The translations under genes were made by a program, and so were the position numbers. Of a stretch of DNA of 60,000 nt, positions 11,100 through 23,606 are shown piece after piece. Every line of letters starts with the position of its first letter. Position 1 is the stretch's first letter. The notes beneath the pieces are model-generated. The model saw nothing but the letters and a program-made list of their open reading frames with translations. It had not been told where the DNA came from and made no database searches. The stretch lies in assembly GCA_903813345.2 (NCBI GenBank), contig CAIIXF020000004.1, forward strand, positions 9,000,196 through 9,060,195. Direction: 5' to 3'. This DNA is from Owenia fusiformis. Taxonomy: Eukaryota > Annelida > Polychaeta > Sabellida > Oweniidae.

Positions 11100-14000
11100 T
11101 GTATCCTGTCTAACGTAACAGCAGGACCAAATTATTCGTTATTTTATAATCTGCAGACTGAAGAAAAATACGAACGCTTCAACAAGGGACAACTTAATAT
11201 TGAATGATATAATATGTACAGTATATTAGAGTTGAATAAATAAATACAAGCAATTACCAGAATCAACGCAATCTTATTGAATATTGAATCCACTTGTGTT
11301 TGGTAGTTTCTGCATTTCGCCTACATACCCCCCAGGGGCAAGTGTCTAGAAAAATGCCAAACTTAGATTTTCGTAGCACTCAAAAAAAGTCTGTTACATG
11401 TTATATCACTTTAAAGCTAATAGGTATCCGAGATGGCGCATGATGACACCGCTCATGTTGGACTGACATCTGAACACCTGTTTTTTAATACCAACGGCAA
11501 TGTTATCACTATAAATAGTCAAGGCGTAGTTGAAATTAAAGATAAATTCATTTTTGGCCCATGGTCTGCACGTTCACTGATCTAGAACATGATCATTCTG
11601 TCATTCATCTATACAAGAAATACATGCATTTGCTTTATCACCGGGATACCAATTTTGACTTTTCAAATTATTAATACATTCAATTACAGTGACAGTAAAA
11701 CACAGTCTACCAGTACCAATTGTCATGATGCACACATTTTGATAGCATAAGGACGGCAAAGGACCCAAAAGGAGGTTGGATCTCTTAAGCTAAGTTCACA
11801 CCACATTCAAAACCAATAAATGTTAAAAATGGGTATATTTCATGTAATTGAAAATAGCCAAAACAAAAATGATTTTTTCTCATTATTTTATGTATTTTAA
11901 AATAAAATGCCTTTATCTAAATTCGGTCAGCATACTTATTGATCATTCCGGTTGTAAATAACTTTGATAACTCGCGAATAAGTTGTGAATTTCGTGAATT
12001 TGTTGATGAAACGGGACAACACGCCTGTGAAAACATGTCATATCTCAGTCATAAATGGTCGCATATTTTCATTTTTGTTCTGTTGGCATAGAAAACATTC
12101 AGTCAGAGTGTGATGACAGCAGTGTATTTGCTTCTCACCTACTACCGATTATATATAACCATTATAGTAAATGTAAAATTTATTCTGTGAAAAACGTCAC
12201 GGTCGTTAAAACGGGCCCAGACGGCAGTAGGGAAACTCGAGATAAATAAATTATCTGTATTTATCAAGTCTTTAGTTCAGTTTATCAGACCATCGTGTCA
12301 CAAATCGTGATAATAGTTGTGATTGGATTATAATGAGCATGATCTGAAAAATTCTGAAGATTCACCGTTTTGCTTGTGAAAAACGACCGTGATGTTACTC
12401 ATATATTGACAGTAGTCTTGATGGGAATAAGGCAATTTCCAAGAAAACAATATGTCCACTCCATCATGACAAAAAAGGATTTTCGAAATAACCAGCATTA
12501 CCCCATCTATGAACTAATATTGTGCGAAACTGTGACAAACGTCACGCGTGAAAAACGTCACGGTTTTAGCATTGAACTCAAAGCAATAATTAGCCATTTT
12601 TATAAATCCCAGATGGATTGGTTTAATTTTATATGATGACCCATATTCTTAAAACACATGTTCAGCAGTTATTCAGTAATTACGCATAAAGATCAACTTA
12701 TAGACAAGGAAACGATAACAGCTAACGAATTTGCCCTTTTGTAAATGTGCTTTTTACAATTTATACGTCTTTACAATAATACGTAACATGCAAGCAAATG
12801 ACAAGTTATTAAGATATTCCATAAGCATAATTTATCGGAAAAGTCATAACAAAAAATGTTATATGAAGACCATTAAAGCCAAAAATAGTTGACCCTCAGT
12901 AAATAACGTTTCGTTCAGTGTATTCCCGGGGATCGCTGAAATCAATCATAAAGTCCCCTAATGTTTGCATTCTGTTTTCTTTTCAATTAATGCAATTATT
13001 ATTAATGGAGAACAGCATAAACCAAAAACTCTAATTAAGTAATATGAAAGATTTAAGCTTTTCAACGATGTTTTTGTGTTATATGAATTCCATTTGCACG
13101 ATCTGTATATGATCTGTAATATTCAATATGCCTTCGCGAAACGCAATTCGTTGGAAAAGAGACAGAGAAAAGCAAAAACTAAGCTATGCCCGAGAATATT
13201 AAAGAAAATGTATGGCAAGCAATTCAAAAATACACTCCTCTTTGAAATATATCGCCAACCGACTAACAAAAAGAAATCGGAAACCCAAAATACACGCTTC
13301 GAAAATGTAGCCAACAAAGCGAGATTAATTCTTTCAAGGTTCTCTCTCTCTCTCTCTAAAGCAAAACCGGGGTAACCCATTGCACCGAAAATTAAACTTC
13401 CAGAACGTCAAAGAAAAACTGAAAATCGCAGGAAAGAATTAAGTTTATGCTGAGAGTTTTGTGATTAGATATCAGAAACCGTTGGAAAAGTATCGAGTCT
13501 GACAAAAATAATTCGTTCTGGCGACTAAGCTAGAATGAAGCAAAACATAACTATAAGAACGTTTTCGGTCGCCATGAAAAATGTCCAAAAAGTGTGATGA
13601 GATCGGGACATCGATGAAGCGCACCGCAGACCAAAAGAAAATTTCATATTCACAGTGCAGATGATTTTTATCCTTTGGCTTCGTCAGCCTTAAATAAGTC
13701 AGAAATATCATCCTTATATCTTTCAAATGATAACGTACAATCAAGTAGAGATACCGTTTAAATATTTTAAATGAAAAAGTCTCTCTTTAAATTTGAAATC
13801 TTTAAAACTGACTTTTCTGATGCATGATTGAATGCCGTTAATGCCATTTGGGAATGAACATGTATGGTTGCCCTGCTGTTTGCGGTGCATGCAGAAAAGA
13901 CTTCACTACGTCACCCTGCAGCTGGTCTACATCCATCGTAAAAAGTGTCTCAAATTGTAAAAAACAAATCAAAGTGTCTTACCTTATACACGATAAGAGA

Positions 14001-15411
14001 TTAAAAGGGAACTAGGGTGATGGGTGCTTGACGACCTGGCATTTGCACCATCGATGTAAAATGTAAAAAAGCTGGTTTTTGAATCAGTGAAATTTTGGGG
14101 AAGTTGATTTAAAAAAGATAAATAATGTGGTTTGCACATAGTTATTGAAAGTAGAAAATATGTGTCAGTACATACATGGTATAAACTATGATTGCATATT
14201 AGTCCACATACACTGTATTTAACATGTACTTTAAGCTTATACATGTAATGAACTGCTATTTCCTTGGAGATAGTGAAACACGGCACGATTCTGCTATTCA
14301 TGCTTTATGTCGAGTTTTGAAGGAAAATTAAACATAAAGGTGAAAATATAAGACACAAATACAAACTTGTTTCTTAATTCAGCTAGCTATAGTCATCAAA
14401 AATGCCCATTCGTGAATTAAAACTTCTCTTTAGTGAACATATAACTCATTGTCATTTGTTTTCAATTTTCTTGTGAAAAACGACACGCGGAAAAATGTTG
14501 ATCCAGCCTAATGATCAATGCTCCCCTAATATTTTTTTTTATCATTTTCTATTCGTCTAAAGCATCATTTTTCATGGCCGAATCAATTCATGTTCCAATA
14601 GTTTCGACCCCTTTCAATTTTACTCAAATTAAAAACACAACGTATGAAAAAAAATCGAGAAAAATGATGGATTCAGATGTCTCATGTCGACAAGTGATGT
14701 ACATCAAAAGGAAAATACTTGTAGTCCAAATTCATTTATGATTTTAAAGGACAGTAGAGTAGCATGAGAAAAGTCCTTGGTTTTTTGACAATGTTGCATT
14801 CTAATGTGAATATCTTGGCATATTAATCACGGACTTGAAATGTGAAAATCGTCACGTTTGAGACGGCCACTAATTTCAATTTGAATTTCCACCTGTTGTT
14901 CCTTGGAGTTTACTTCAATGCTTTCGGTGACGTGTGTATAAATGTATACAGATACATACTACATGTCTATTTGAAAAAATAATTTTAATGCTTTTTTGAA
15001 TTTTTAACAAAATTTGTTTCACACTTAAGCCGTTTTCAGTGACCAACGGCGCTTTGATGGCGCTTGAAATCAATGTAACCCGAAATTGTTATCGTAATTG
15101 TATATTTAAGCTACAGAATTAGCAAAATCATGTTCGCTTGCACAAAGGACAACTGTCATGTATCTAAGCACAAATGCCAAATGTAAAGAACCAACAACTG
15201 TAAAGAAACATATAGCAGGAAGACCAATGCCATTGCTATAATAGTTTATTGTTATTTAATAATATGTGTCCAAAGTTTCAAACTGAAATACCACATGAAG
15301 CATTACAATTAAATATGGGTCCTGTTGTTCAATATGGCGAATCCTACATTGAGACTAGAGTCTTATGGAAAAAAAACAAAAGATAATTATAAATATTCGA
15401 AAAGTTACATA
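11100..15411. other. Intergenic stretch without recognised genes; recurrent GTGAAAAACGTCACG words
   Basis: No exon with a recognisable product was found. The word GTGAAAAACGTCACG or close variants occurs near 12187, 12375 (variant), 12533, 12548, 14472 (variant) and 14840 (variant). A short CT microsatellite is at 13342-13357. Frames up to about 100 codons are AT-rich and show no domains. Confidence 0.6.
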
Positions 15412-15413
15412 TA

Positions 15414-16394
15414 CAGGGCGTCCACAAAAAAAGTATACCCAACTTCAAAGCCATGATACCAGAATTCTGAGCATTTTTTTTAAAATTTAAAGGCTGCAGT
15501 ATATGGCCTAGTTAATTCTCCATCAAATGGTACCTAGATCATTATGTAACTGTCATGGATGACTGAGCAATCAATACTTTTATGAAAGGTGGTAAAATCA
15601 GCAATGTGCCAAGTTAGCATTCAAGTAGGATTGACACAATGAATGTTTTTTTGTGTTCAAAACATTTTTAATGTTCAAATTCAAACTTTTTCCATGTTCT
15701 TCAACCTTTTTTCATAATTTTCCATAACTTTTTATTGCTACCTCGTCCCTCGCAGGAATTGGATCTTAAGAGCCTCTTGAACAGCAATGAAACTTCTACA
15801 TGATGATATGCAGCCTTAAAGTCAATAGGATCCCCCATTGAAGTCAATATACCCTTGTTGAAATCCCCATTTTCTCAGAAGAACTCAAGTTGATTGAGTC
15901 TCAACAAGTAGATTCATGTTGGACAGTATTGCTAGAATCCATTTTCAATAGTAAGAATAGGGATTCTTAAACAGTACACTGCACTCGCTTTTTGTTGGCT
16001 CTTCTGCTCTGGTGTCAGTTGAACCATGTTTTCAGGCCTATTTTATAGTAATTAAGCTTTTTGCCAAATCTTTTTTTTCATAAGAGAGCTGCAGCCCTCA
16101 GTCCAGTTCATTATAAAAGTCCTGTCATCTAACATAATGTAACAGAAAAAGAATACTAAGCCAATTAACCATTGATTGCCACACGTGAAGATAACTTGGC
16201 ACAGTGCTAAATTTACCACCTATCAGAATGGTCATGATTGCTCAGTCATATGTAACTGTTACATAATGATCTAGGTACCACTTGATGGAGGACAAATAAG
16301 GCTTTTTGCTGTTGCCTTTGGATTTCAAAAAGATTGCTCAGGATTCTAGAAATTTGGTTTTGAAGTTGGGTATACTTTTTTTGTGGACGCCCTG
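15414..16394. mobile_element. Non-autonomous Tc1/mariner-type element, 981 bp, TA-flanked
   Basis: The ends CAGGGCGTCCACAAAAAAAG (left) and its exact inverse (right) are flanked by TA on both sides, as after Tc1/mariner insertion. Pairing runs on through TATACCCAACTTCAAA and, imperfectly, through about 190 bp (for example 15525-15605 against 16205-16285). No transposase frame survives. Confidence 0.88.
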
Positions 16395-16805
16395 TATAAT
16401 GTGAATGCGGAATAAAGAGAGACAAAATATCGAGAAGCATTTCATTTCAATCGATTATGTTGTTGCTATTATTTCGCTAACATTAAAAACAGTTCAGTTG
16501 ATATAAATGATTTTCGATCATTTCACCAATTTGAATCGCGTATCCCTAGAGGGTGATTAAATAATCCAAATGTGGAAAACATTAGAATATGAACTGCGCA
16601 TACAATAGTTGCCGATTTGGCCGGATATAACCTTCAGTATGATCAATGTTGACCTCAGTCCAAGGGAGTATCGTATTGCCTTCAAGACAGTACTTGTTTT
16701 ACCGACTCCCATTGTATATATATCCACATGTAGAGTTTGATACGGACCAGTGGTCTGGTAATTTATTTAACGGACCAGTTGATTTTTCACATGTAAAGAA
16801 GAATG

Positions 16806-17300
16806 ACACCCGAGTCACATTTGTCGCACGGCGGCCGCAAGTCGGCCGCAAATCAATTAAATCGGTGAATTTCTGCGGCGAGCGTAGAAAAACTACGCTA
16901 GCCTTGCGGCCTCCGTACGGCGTATCCAGTTTTTTTACAGGCCGCAGGGTCGCCGTAGAAATTATAACTCGGAGTTTTAATATTTGTTCAATTCTGAGGT
17001 CCCCGTAGAAATCAACTGGCTCAACAAGATTGAATCATTATTTGTCAATGTTTCACGATCACTTTTCATTTGATAATACATCCTAGCACTATGAATAACA
17101 TTTATAAATTGTCCTGATGTAAATAAAATGAAAAAAAAGTATTATTTATCAACAGAAATTTAAAATTCACCGTGTGGCTGCCGTGGGAAATGTGACTGCA
17201 AAAGTATGAGAGCGCAGAAATTCTGCGGTGAGCGTAGAAAAGCAACTGGCCGCAGAAATGATAGACCGCACGGCGGCCGCAGGAAATGTGACTGGGGTGT
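16806..17300. mobile_element. MITE with ACACCCSAGTCACATTT ends and GC-rich interior
   Basis: The left end ACACCCGAGTCACATTTG and the right end (minus strand ACACCCCAGTCACATTTCC) form the terminal inverted repeat. Behind each lies CACGGCGGCCGC-type sequence and a second pair of TTCTGCGG(C/T)GAGCGTAGAAA words. The high GC contrasts with the surroundings. Confidence 0.7.
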
Positions 17301-17455
17301 AACACAACTGGTTGAAAGTGCAAGTTTGACGGCTGCTCTCAGAACCTTAGCTCAAACTATGTTCACATGTTGCCCCTTTTTGATTGAAAAGTTTATACTA
17401 TAGGTGACAGAAAAACATGGAGCATAACACAATTTACGCAAAGTTTACAAACAGT

Positions 17456-18089
17456 GTTACGCGGAATATGGCATACATTCATGGTTGCGCGGTATTTGTG
17501 ATACGGGTGAATATGCCATACCCACCTGCGGTATATGGCATATTCCGCAAATGAGTATGCGATTTTCCGTAGTGAATATGCGATACATTAATTTCAATGA
17601 ATACCCGATACTCACCTGCAGAATATGTCATACTCACTTGCGGAACACGCCATATACAGCAGGTGAATATGACATATTCCGCAGGTAAAAACGTGATACA
17701 GAAAGATTTGGTTTGATTGGTTGCGAGAATCGACTCTAAAAGTAAAACTACGCTGGATAACCAATGAATATTGTTAGTGCGTCGAGTACTAATATATGAA
17801 TCCTGGATTGATTGGGTAAGTTTATTACGTGAGATTGGTGAGTGATACTTCTGCACACGTTGATATATTCGATAAACTGTACTGTTGATTCAGTAATCAT
17901 TATAATAATTTATAAAGTTTTACTTGTTCGTTCAATCGATGCAATTGACAATTGCGTACTTCCGTATCACGTTCTCATTTGTTACTGTGTATGCCATATA
18001 CTGCAGGTGATTCTGTCATACACCGCAAGTGAATATGCCATATTCGTTGCGGAATATGGCATATTTTTGTATCGTGTTTACCGCGTAAC
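17456..18089. mobile_element. Inverted-repeat element containing multiple short palindromes
   Basis: The ends GTTACGCGGAATATGGCATA (17456) and GTTACGCGGTAAACACGATA (minus strand from 18089) are related by inversion. Inside are repeated near-palindromes of the type GCGGWATATGGCATATTCCGC at 17530-17550, 17640-17685, 17990-18030 and 18035-18065. The central region (17690-17985) is ordinary sequence. No protein is encoded. Confidence 0.7.
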
Positions 18090-18735
18090 AATATCTAGTA
18101 TATGCTTCCCTTGCATTCTTTAATCTAATATATCTAGATAGAGAATCCGATGCCTGATCAAATATTGTCGTTATTGGCCATCTAATAGGCTGAAAATATG
18201 TCACCAAGTGTTAGCAAATATGACGATTTTCAAAATCATCAAAAATTATTGACCAAAACCCAAGAGGACTCTTTATTTGGATGACAGTACATTTTTCACA
18301 TATAACAAAATAACAAGTTAACGAATGTGATACCATCAAACGTTATTTACACACAGAGTGCTGTATATATCAATAGCAGTATCAGTTATTGGAATGCAGC
18401 TTTCCTATCCAAACAAACTATTAAGAATGCAATCCTCCCAAACAATATAAATCGATTTTTCTCAGAATCGAATCTGAATCGATTGTTCCTATACAAATAA
18501 ACAATTAATCTTACGAAACGTTGTTAACAGTGATGGTGAATTAACAGTAACGAAACTAGAAAATAAAACAGTACCTATTTACATTATACAAATAGCCGGG
18601 CTTGATTCATTATATTATGTATGCCAAAAATGTGGAAAGTCATCATTTCGTAAAGTACACCTTGTTCACATTAGAGAGCTGTAATGCAAAGGTACACCCC
18701 ACCCCCTCCTCCCCCATTCGTTTGGCAACCGGGGG

Positions 18736-19209
18736 TCCCAATTTGAGTCACTCCTCTAATACGGAAATCCTAATTTGGTCACTTCTCAAATACGGAAGTC
18801 TCAATTTGGGTCACTTTTCAAATACGGAAATCCCAATTTGGGTCACTTCTCAAATACGGAAGTCCCAATTTGGGTCACTTCTCAAATACGGATATCCCGA
18901 TTTGGGTCACTCCTCAAATACGGAAATCCCAATTTGGGTCACTTCTCAAATACGGAAGTCCCAATTTGGGCCCCTCCTCAAATACGGAAAGCCTAATTTG
19001 GGTCACCTCTCAAATACAGAAGTCCCAATTTGGATCACTCCTCAAATACGGAAATCCTAATTTGGGTCACCTCTCAAATACGGAAGTCCCAATTCGGGTC
19101 ACTTCTCAAATACGGAAGTCCCAATCTGGGTCCCTCCTCAAATACGGAAATCCTAATTTGGGTCACTTCTCAAATACGGAAATCCCAATTTGGGTCACTT
19201 TTCAAATAC
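18736..19209 (+). repeat. Minisatellite, 32-bp unit, about 15 copies
   Basis: The unit reads approximately TTCTCAAATACGGAARTCCC followed by AATTTGGGTCAC. Copies differ at a few positions (AAG/AAA, TCC/CTC). Because 32 is not a multiple of 3, three units encode a 32-residue cycle (SNTEIPIWVT, SQIRKSQFGS, LLKYGNPNLGHF). The consensus has no stop in any forward frame, so long chance ORFs arise. Confidence 0.97.
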
Positions 19210-19705
19210 TATTTATGTTTGGCGATTTAAAACAGTTCATCAGTCATACATTTCCGAACTATTGTAATTACTACATTAGGAACAAAACTAAGACTCAAGC
19301 ATCAACGGTGTTGATATATGCTTTCTCATGAAAATGTGCTGTTGCCAAACTTGTGAAGGGGAGTGTAAGTGTATGGTTTCGATACGAAGACATGGATCTA
19401 CAAATAGGCCATACTGCTGGCTGGGTCAATGGGTAAAATGAGGTAAGGTTTTATTTTTTAACTGAATAATTAATGTAATCAACAATACGCATTCTCTCTT
19501 ATATTTGTTTATGACCACGTGTTCTTGACTAACAATATAAAACATATTTTGTTGTTTTGTACACCATCGACCTGAATGGATCATTGAGAAGAGCTCTTCA
19601 AAGCAAATCTCCCGGACGTACAGTTCGCTAATACGTCTCGCCAAGTGTACAGATGTGAAAAGATTATAGTAACGTACAGGAGTTTATCGTCATCAAGTAG
19701 GCTAA

Positions 19706-22700
19706 ATGATGATTTCGAATATACAAATCTTATTTTGGCTTGTGTTAAATGTGATAATTGAGAAATGTAAGTCAACATTTTAGTGTTAATCATTGATTGT
19801 AAGTTGTTTTGTAGTTTATACCTTATGTGTCATGTCAGTATATTACAATAAGGACTAACAAATTGACTTGCTTTGGTTTTCAAAAATATATGACGTATAC
19901 CGATAATACAAACACTTATTAAATTGTTTAAATTATAATTGTTAAAATATTCTTAAAAGTCGATAAAGAGATATGAACTTTTAAATTATTATGATTTAAT
20001 ACTGTCAACAATACAAATTCCATATATTTTTGATCAATTCCATACTGAATCAAATCATAAGCATTTGATTTAATTGTTTATTTGAAACAAAATGACAAAT
20101 TGTTCATTTTATTCAGCAATTGAAGCGACTTTCTGCAAAGTTGATATCCAGGCATTTGGAGCGCTCGATTCTGTAACTTCTGGTCACATCAAAGTCAATG
20201 ACGTCACCTACCTTCAGACTGACGAAAATGATTTCGGGATGTAAGTACAGTGGAAGTTAATAATAATTTTTCACTTATATTTTACTTAAATATTGTACTT
20301 AAATATTTTATGGAAAAGCATGTCAACATCTAGAAACAAAACAAAAAAGTTTGATAATGGATATCCGCGTTTATTTGTGAGGGGCTCAATCTACAATTGA
20401 TTATCTCAATTCACACAATCTTATTTAGTCTATCTTTGTTTCTAATTTGTGATAACTAGCCCATCCCAATTTTTAGGGATAATAACGGGAGGAAGCTCAA
20501 ATAATCGTCATATAATGACCTGACATACTAGTAATCGATCAAAATTTTCTTCCAGGGAGGTATAGCTCAATCGTTTTTTCTATTTGAAGATATCTATGCC
20601 AATAAAATCTATGATCGTAATATATTGTAAACACGTATCAAATGCTAGATATATCCTGGTTTATTATCGACCATGCGTTCTGATTGACATGGTGACCGAT
20701 ATAAGATTAATACCAGGTCGGTTTATACTAGATATTAGGGAGTTTAAGCTTGCAATGTGTTTAACGGAAAATATTTAGGCGATGCATTGTCATGGGCGAT
20801 TGATCATACGTATAGGTCTGCGTTTCGATTTTATTTGCAAACTTAAAACTCTCAAAGATCGCTCTTGAAAAATAACTGTCGTTTATACAATGGATTTTAT
20901 TCCAGATACTTTGCACAGCTGATTACCTGTAAGGGCGTTTGCAGAATAATTGGAGGAATTCAGCACTTTGATATCGCATCAAGTAGCGCCGAATCATCTG
21001 CATGTAAAGACTACATCAACAGCGTAAGGCATTTTCATGTATTGAGTGACCATGAGTAGACGACTTTATTTTTAAGTTATTAGGGGTATATATCGAATTT
21101 ATTCTATTTTAAGGAGTAATAACCCCCATTTCTTTTTAATCCATCAAGCCCATCATCGGGCCAACGTTATTTAAATTATATATTAATTTATGGAATATGT
21201 TTCATTCATAAGCTCATTGATGACACGTTCATCTTGAGTGTGACTGCCAGTGACACATGGGGAGACGGACTACACGCCGGAACATGTCTCGATGAACTAG
21301 AAGCGAGAGGACTAGTTCAAACAGTCCCGTATGGCGTAAAGTATGTTATTCTTACATAATATATTTTAAATTTTACTTCTTATCTCAGAAAAAAAGTTAC
21401 AATACAACAATACAGGTAGATTATTTGAGTTATATTATCATCGTTGTATACTATTTTTACGAACCTGTTTTGAAATGAAAATGACATCATTTATATTATG
21501 GACGCTGGTTGATAGACATTTTAATTAATTTGTACTTATGATATACCAAATTAAAGATAAGTGAATTCCCTATCCAATGGTATATAATATGACATTTTTT
21601 CATCAAGAAAATCAATATTTACTTTTGAAATACGAGTGTCCCATTTTTGGACCACCCTGAATAATTTCTCTCAGACCAATTTTACTTTCGTGGATCTCCA
21701 TACCTCAAACTTACCCTGTGTTTTCTTTTGAAAGAACATGCCTTTTCTCACTCTTTAACTATTCATTTAAGTTCCCTTGATTTATGAGAGGGATTAGCGA
21801 ACTCAACGAACGCTTGAGATCAATTTACTCGGAAAAGATTCGAGTTTATCGAACGGTTCATCGAATCTCTCGTGTGTGACACAATTGCAAAATACATTAA
21901 GAAGCCAGAGCAAAGTCTGACCCAGATTCGTGTGCTTGTAGCTCATCTGTCGCGTTCGTCTCCAAAGTGAACGACAACACAGAGAATGTGCAGAACCAAA
22001 CAGCGAGTGGTGCAACAATAAAAGCCACAATTCTTGCAAATATCAATACGTCATCAGGTATGTTATTAGAATTCGAATATAAAATAAAAAAACAAATGTC
22101 TTGCTTTCTTCCATACAATCCAAAAGCTTACACGGCGTAACCATATTGAATAATATGATATGATTTTAGAAATGCGGTAGTAGTTTTAAAACAGATAGTC
22201 ATAGACTATAGACGCACCTTATTTTACAAATACGAGGGGTGATCCAAAAGTCTTGGACGCCTCGCTCTAACTTTGCTATTTTCTAATATAATTACATGAA
22301 ACTTTCAGATAGTAAAGATCAACATCTTAACAACTTTGTGTATAAGTTTCAACAGAAAATAATATATTTTAGCTACTTTTCTAAATATTTTTTACTACCG
22401 GGTCCCTGCCACCCGGAACGGTATTTAAAAATAGCAAATCACATCACAACTGTTATAATATGGCGAATACTTTAGGTGCAGGTGCACAACCTAACAACAG
22501 TCATGATATGAGACAATTTCCGATTTTCAGTCTGAGTATCATCTGCCATCATCATCTTCACATATTAAGACCTACTTTTCAACACATTTTCCACGAATTT
22601 GAACACATTTTTCATACCGCTTTACCAATGAATGGAAGATATTTATGAAATCGCCATTGCTTATGTGATACAAATGCTACTGGAGTGCCACTCTAAACCT

Positions 22701-23606
22701 CAAACAATGAGTAATAAAAAAATTCTTACAACCCTCCTTTTTTCCGGAGAAAAGGAAGAAAATCACACGGAGCCATATCTAGACTGTATTGTGCATATGG
22801 TAGCTGCTCAAGGTCAATAATAGTGAAAATATCTTGAAGTATTCTTTGTTCAACTTTGATTTCTTTCATGTTCTGCATTTCAGCAGCCATCTTGCAGCAA
22901 AAATGATACCAGAATGAGGATTGCTTGGCTGATGTCATTTTCTTAGAATTTGACATATACGGCCATTGTCCTAGGTGACATTATAACTAAAACACAATTA
23001 ATTGGTTGCCTTGTAACAAAGGAAGTAAACCAACATGGTTTAACATTCAAAATTCAAAGAAAGATAGTGGTCAAGACTTGCGAAACAAGTGAAATGGCGG
23101 CAACATTTAAGACTGAAAGTTGCCATGTGCGAATACCGTTCCGGGTGGCAGGGTCCCTATATTAAAAACTATCTAGAAAACTACATAAAATCCTCGAAAT
23201 TAATACACAAAGTAGTTAGATTGTTGGTCTTTATTATTGGAAAGTTTAAAGTAATTTTATCAAAAACCAACAAAATTAGAGCAGGGCGTCCAAGACTTTT
23301 GGATCACCCCTCGTAGTGTAGATTGTAACGTAATAAATGTAAATAAACAAATTCAAACATTTAGTTCCAGAAAACTGTGTATGGCGGTGGACTGAACAAG
23401 TGGATCCCGTTATAGATGTCGATGTAAATACACTCAATACACTTGATGCACCCCTGTCAAATCCTATTTTGATATGCGCAAGGACATGTGGAGAGTCTGG
23501 TCAATGCAGATCGTTCCACATCTCACAGGAAACAGGACAATGCATACTTTATGACGGGACGAGCCCAAATGATTTCAAAGACTCATATTTCTTTATGCTT
23601 GTATAA
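19706..23606 (+). CDS. Secreted ILEI/FAM3-like domain protein with C-terminal PAN/apple-like domain (six exons, 273 aa)
   Basis: Exons 19706-19766, 20117-20240, 20906-21023, 21213-21340, 21909-22057 and 23365-23606 join in frame with GT-AG borders and end in TAA. Exon 1 encodes a signal peptide (MMISNIQILFWLVLNVIIEK). Residues 25-145 match the ILEI/PANDER fold of FAM3 cytokine-like proteins and the POMGNT1 stem: ...GHIKVNDVTY, a hydrophobic strand, IIGGIQHFDIASS, then LIDDTFILSVTASDTWGDGL and LDELEARGL (the LxxLGS-type helix). Residues 195-273 hold a short PAN-like Cys pattern (ICARTCGESGQCRSFHI, GQCILYD). A Thr/Asn-rich linker with NxT/S sequons (145-193) lies between. The protein should be secreted and may bind carbohydrate or protein; no enzymatic motif is seen. 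Intron 5 holds a mariner element and intron 2 a MITE. AATAAA is at 24005-24010. ILEI is assigned from the pattern, PAN less surely. Confidence 0.8.
20735..20855. mobile_element. 121-bp MITE of the GTTAAG-terminus group
   Basis: The left end TTAGGGAGTTTAAGCTTGCAA and the right end (minus strand CTTTGAGAGTTTTAAGTTTG) pair. The right end continues ATAAAATCGAAACGCAGACC (minus strand), matching the right end of the element at 51143-51413. It lies in intron 2 of the ILEI-PAN gene. Confidence 0.65.
22233..23313 (-). mobile_element. Mariner-type element, 1081 bp, TA-flanked, decayed
   Basis: The termini CGAGGGGTGATCCAAAAGTC and their exact inverse are flanked by TA. Inverted pairing extends inward, including CCGGGTCCCTGCCACCCGGA (22399) against its inverse near 23130-23150, so each arm is roughly 180-200 bp. 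The interior carries a transposase remnant on the minus strand. The element sits in intron 5 of the ILEI-PAN gene. Confidence 0.88.
22560..22956 (-). pseudogene. Mariner transposase C-terminal remnant
   Basis: On the minus strand the frame starting near 22956 contains LPYAQYSLDMAPCDFLPF, corresponding to the PPYSPDLAPxDF box that carries the third catalytic Asp of D,D34D mariner transposases. After frame breaks, KRYEKCVQIRGKCVEK (about 22570-22620) corresponds to the mariner C-terminal RWEKCIxxxGDYVEK box. The first two catalytic Asp regions are not recognisable, and stops interrupt the reading frame. Confidence 0.72.

Noticed and set aside
16646-17008. 120-codon frame overlapping the GC-rich MITE
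   Set aside because: It crosses the left end of an inverted-repeat element and has no recognisable protein similarity.
18602-19331. Two frames of about 150 codons with SNTEIPIWVT-type repeats
   Set aside because: They follow the non-coding 32-bp minisatellite and shift frame every unit; there is no signal peptide or domain.
21640-21665. GGACCACCCTG word like a mariner-derived transposon end
   Set aside because: No inverted partner within several kilobases; kept only as a possible solo relic.
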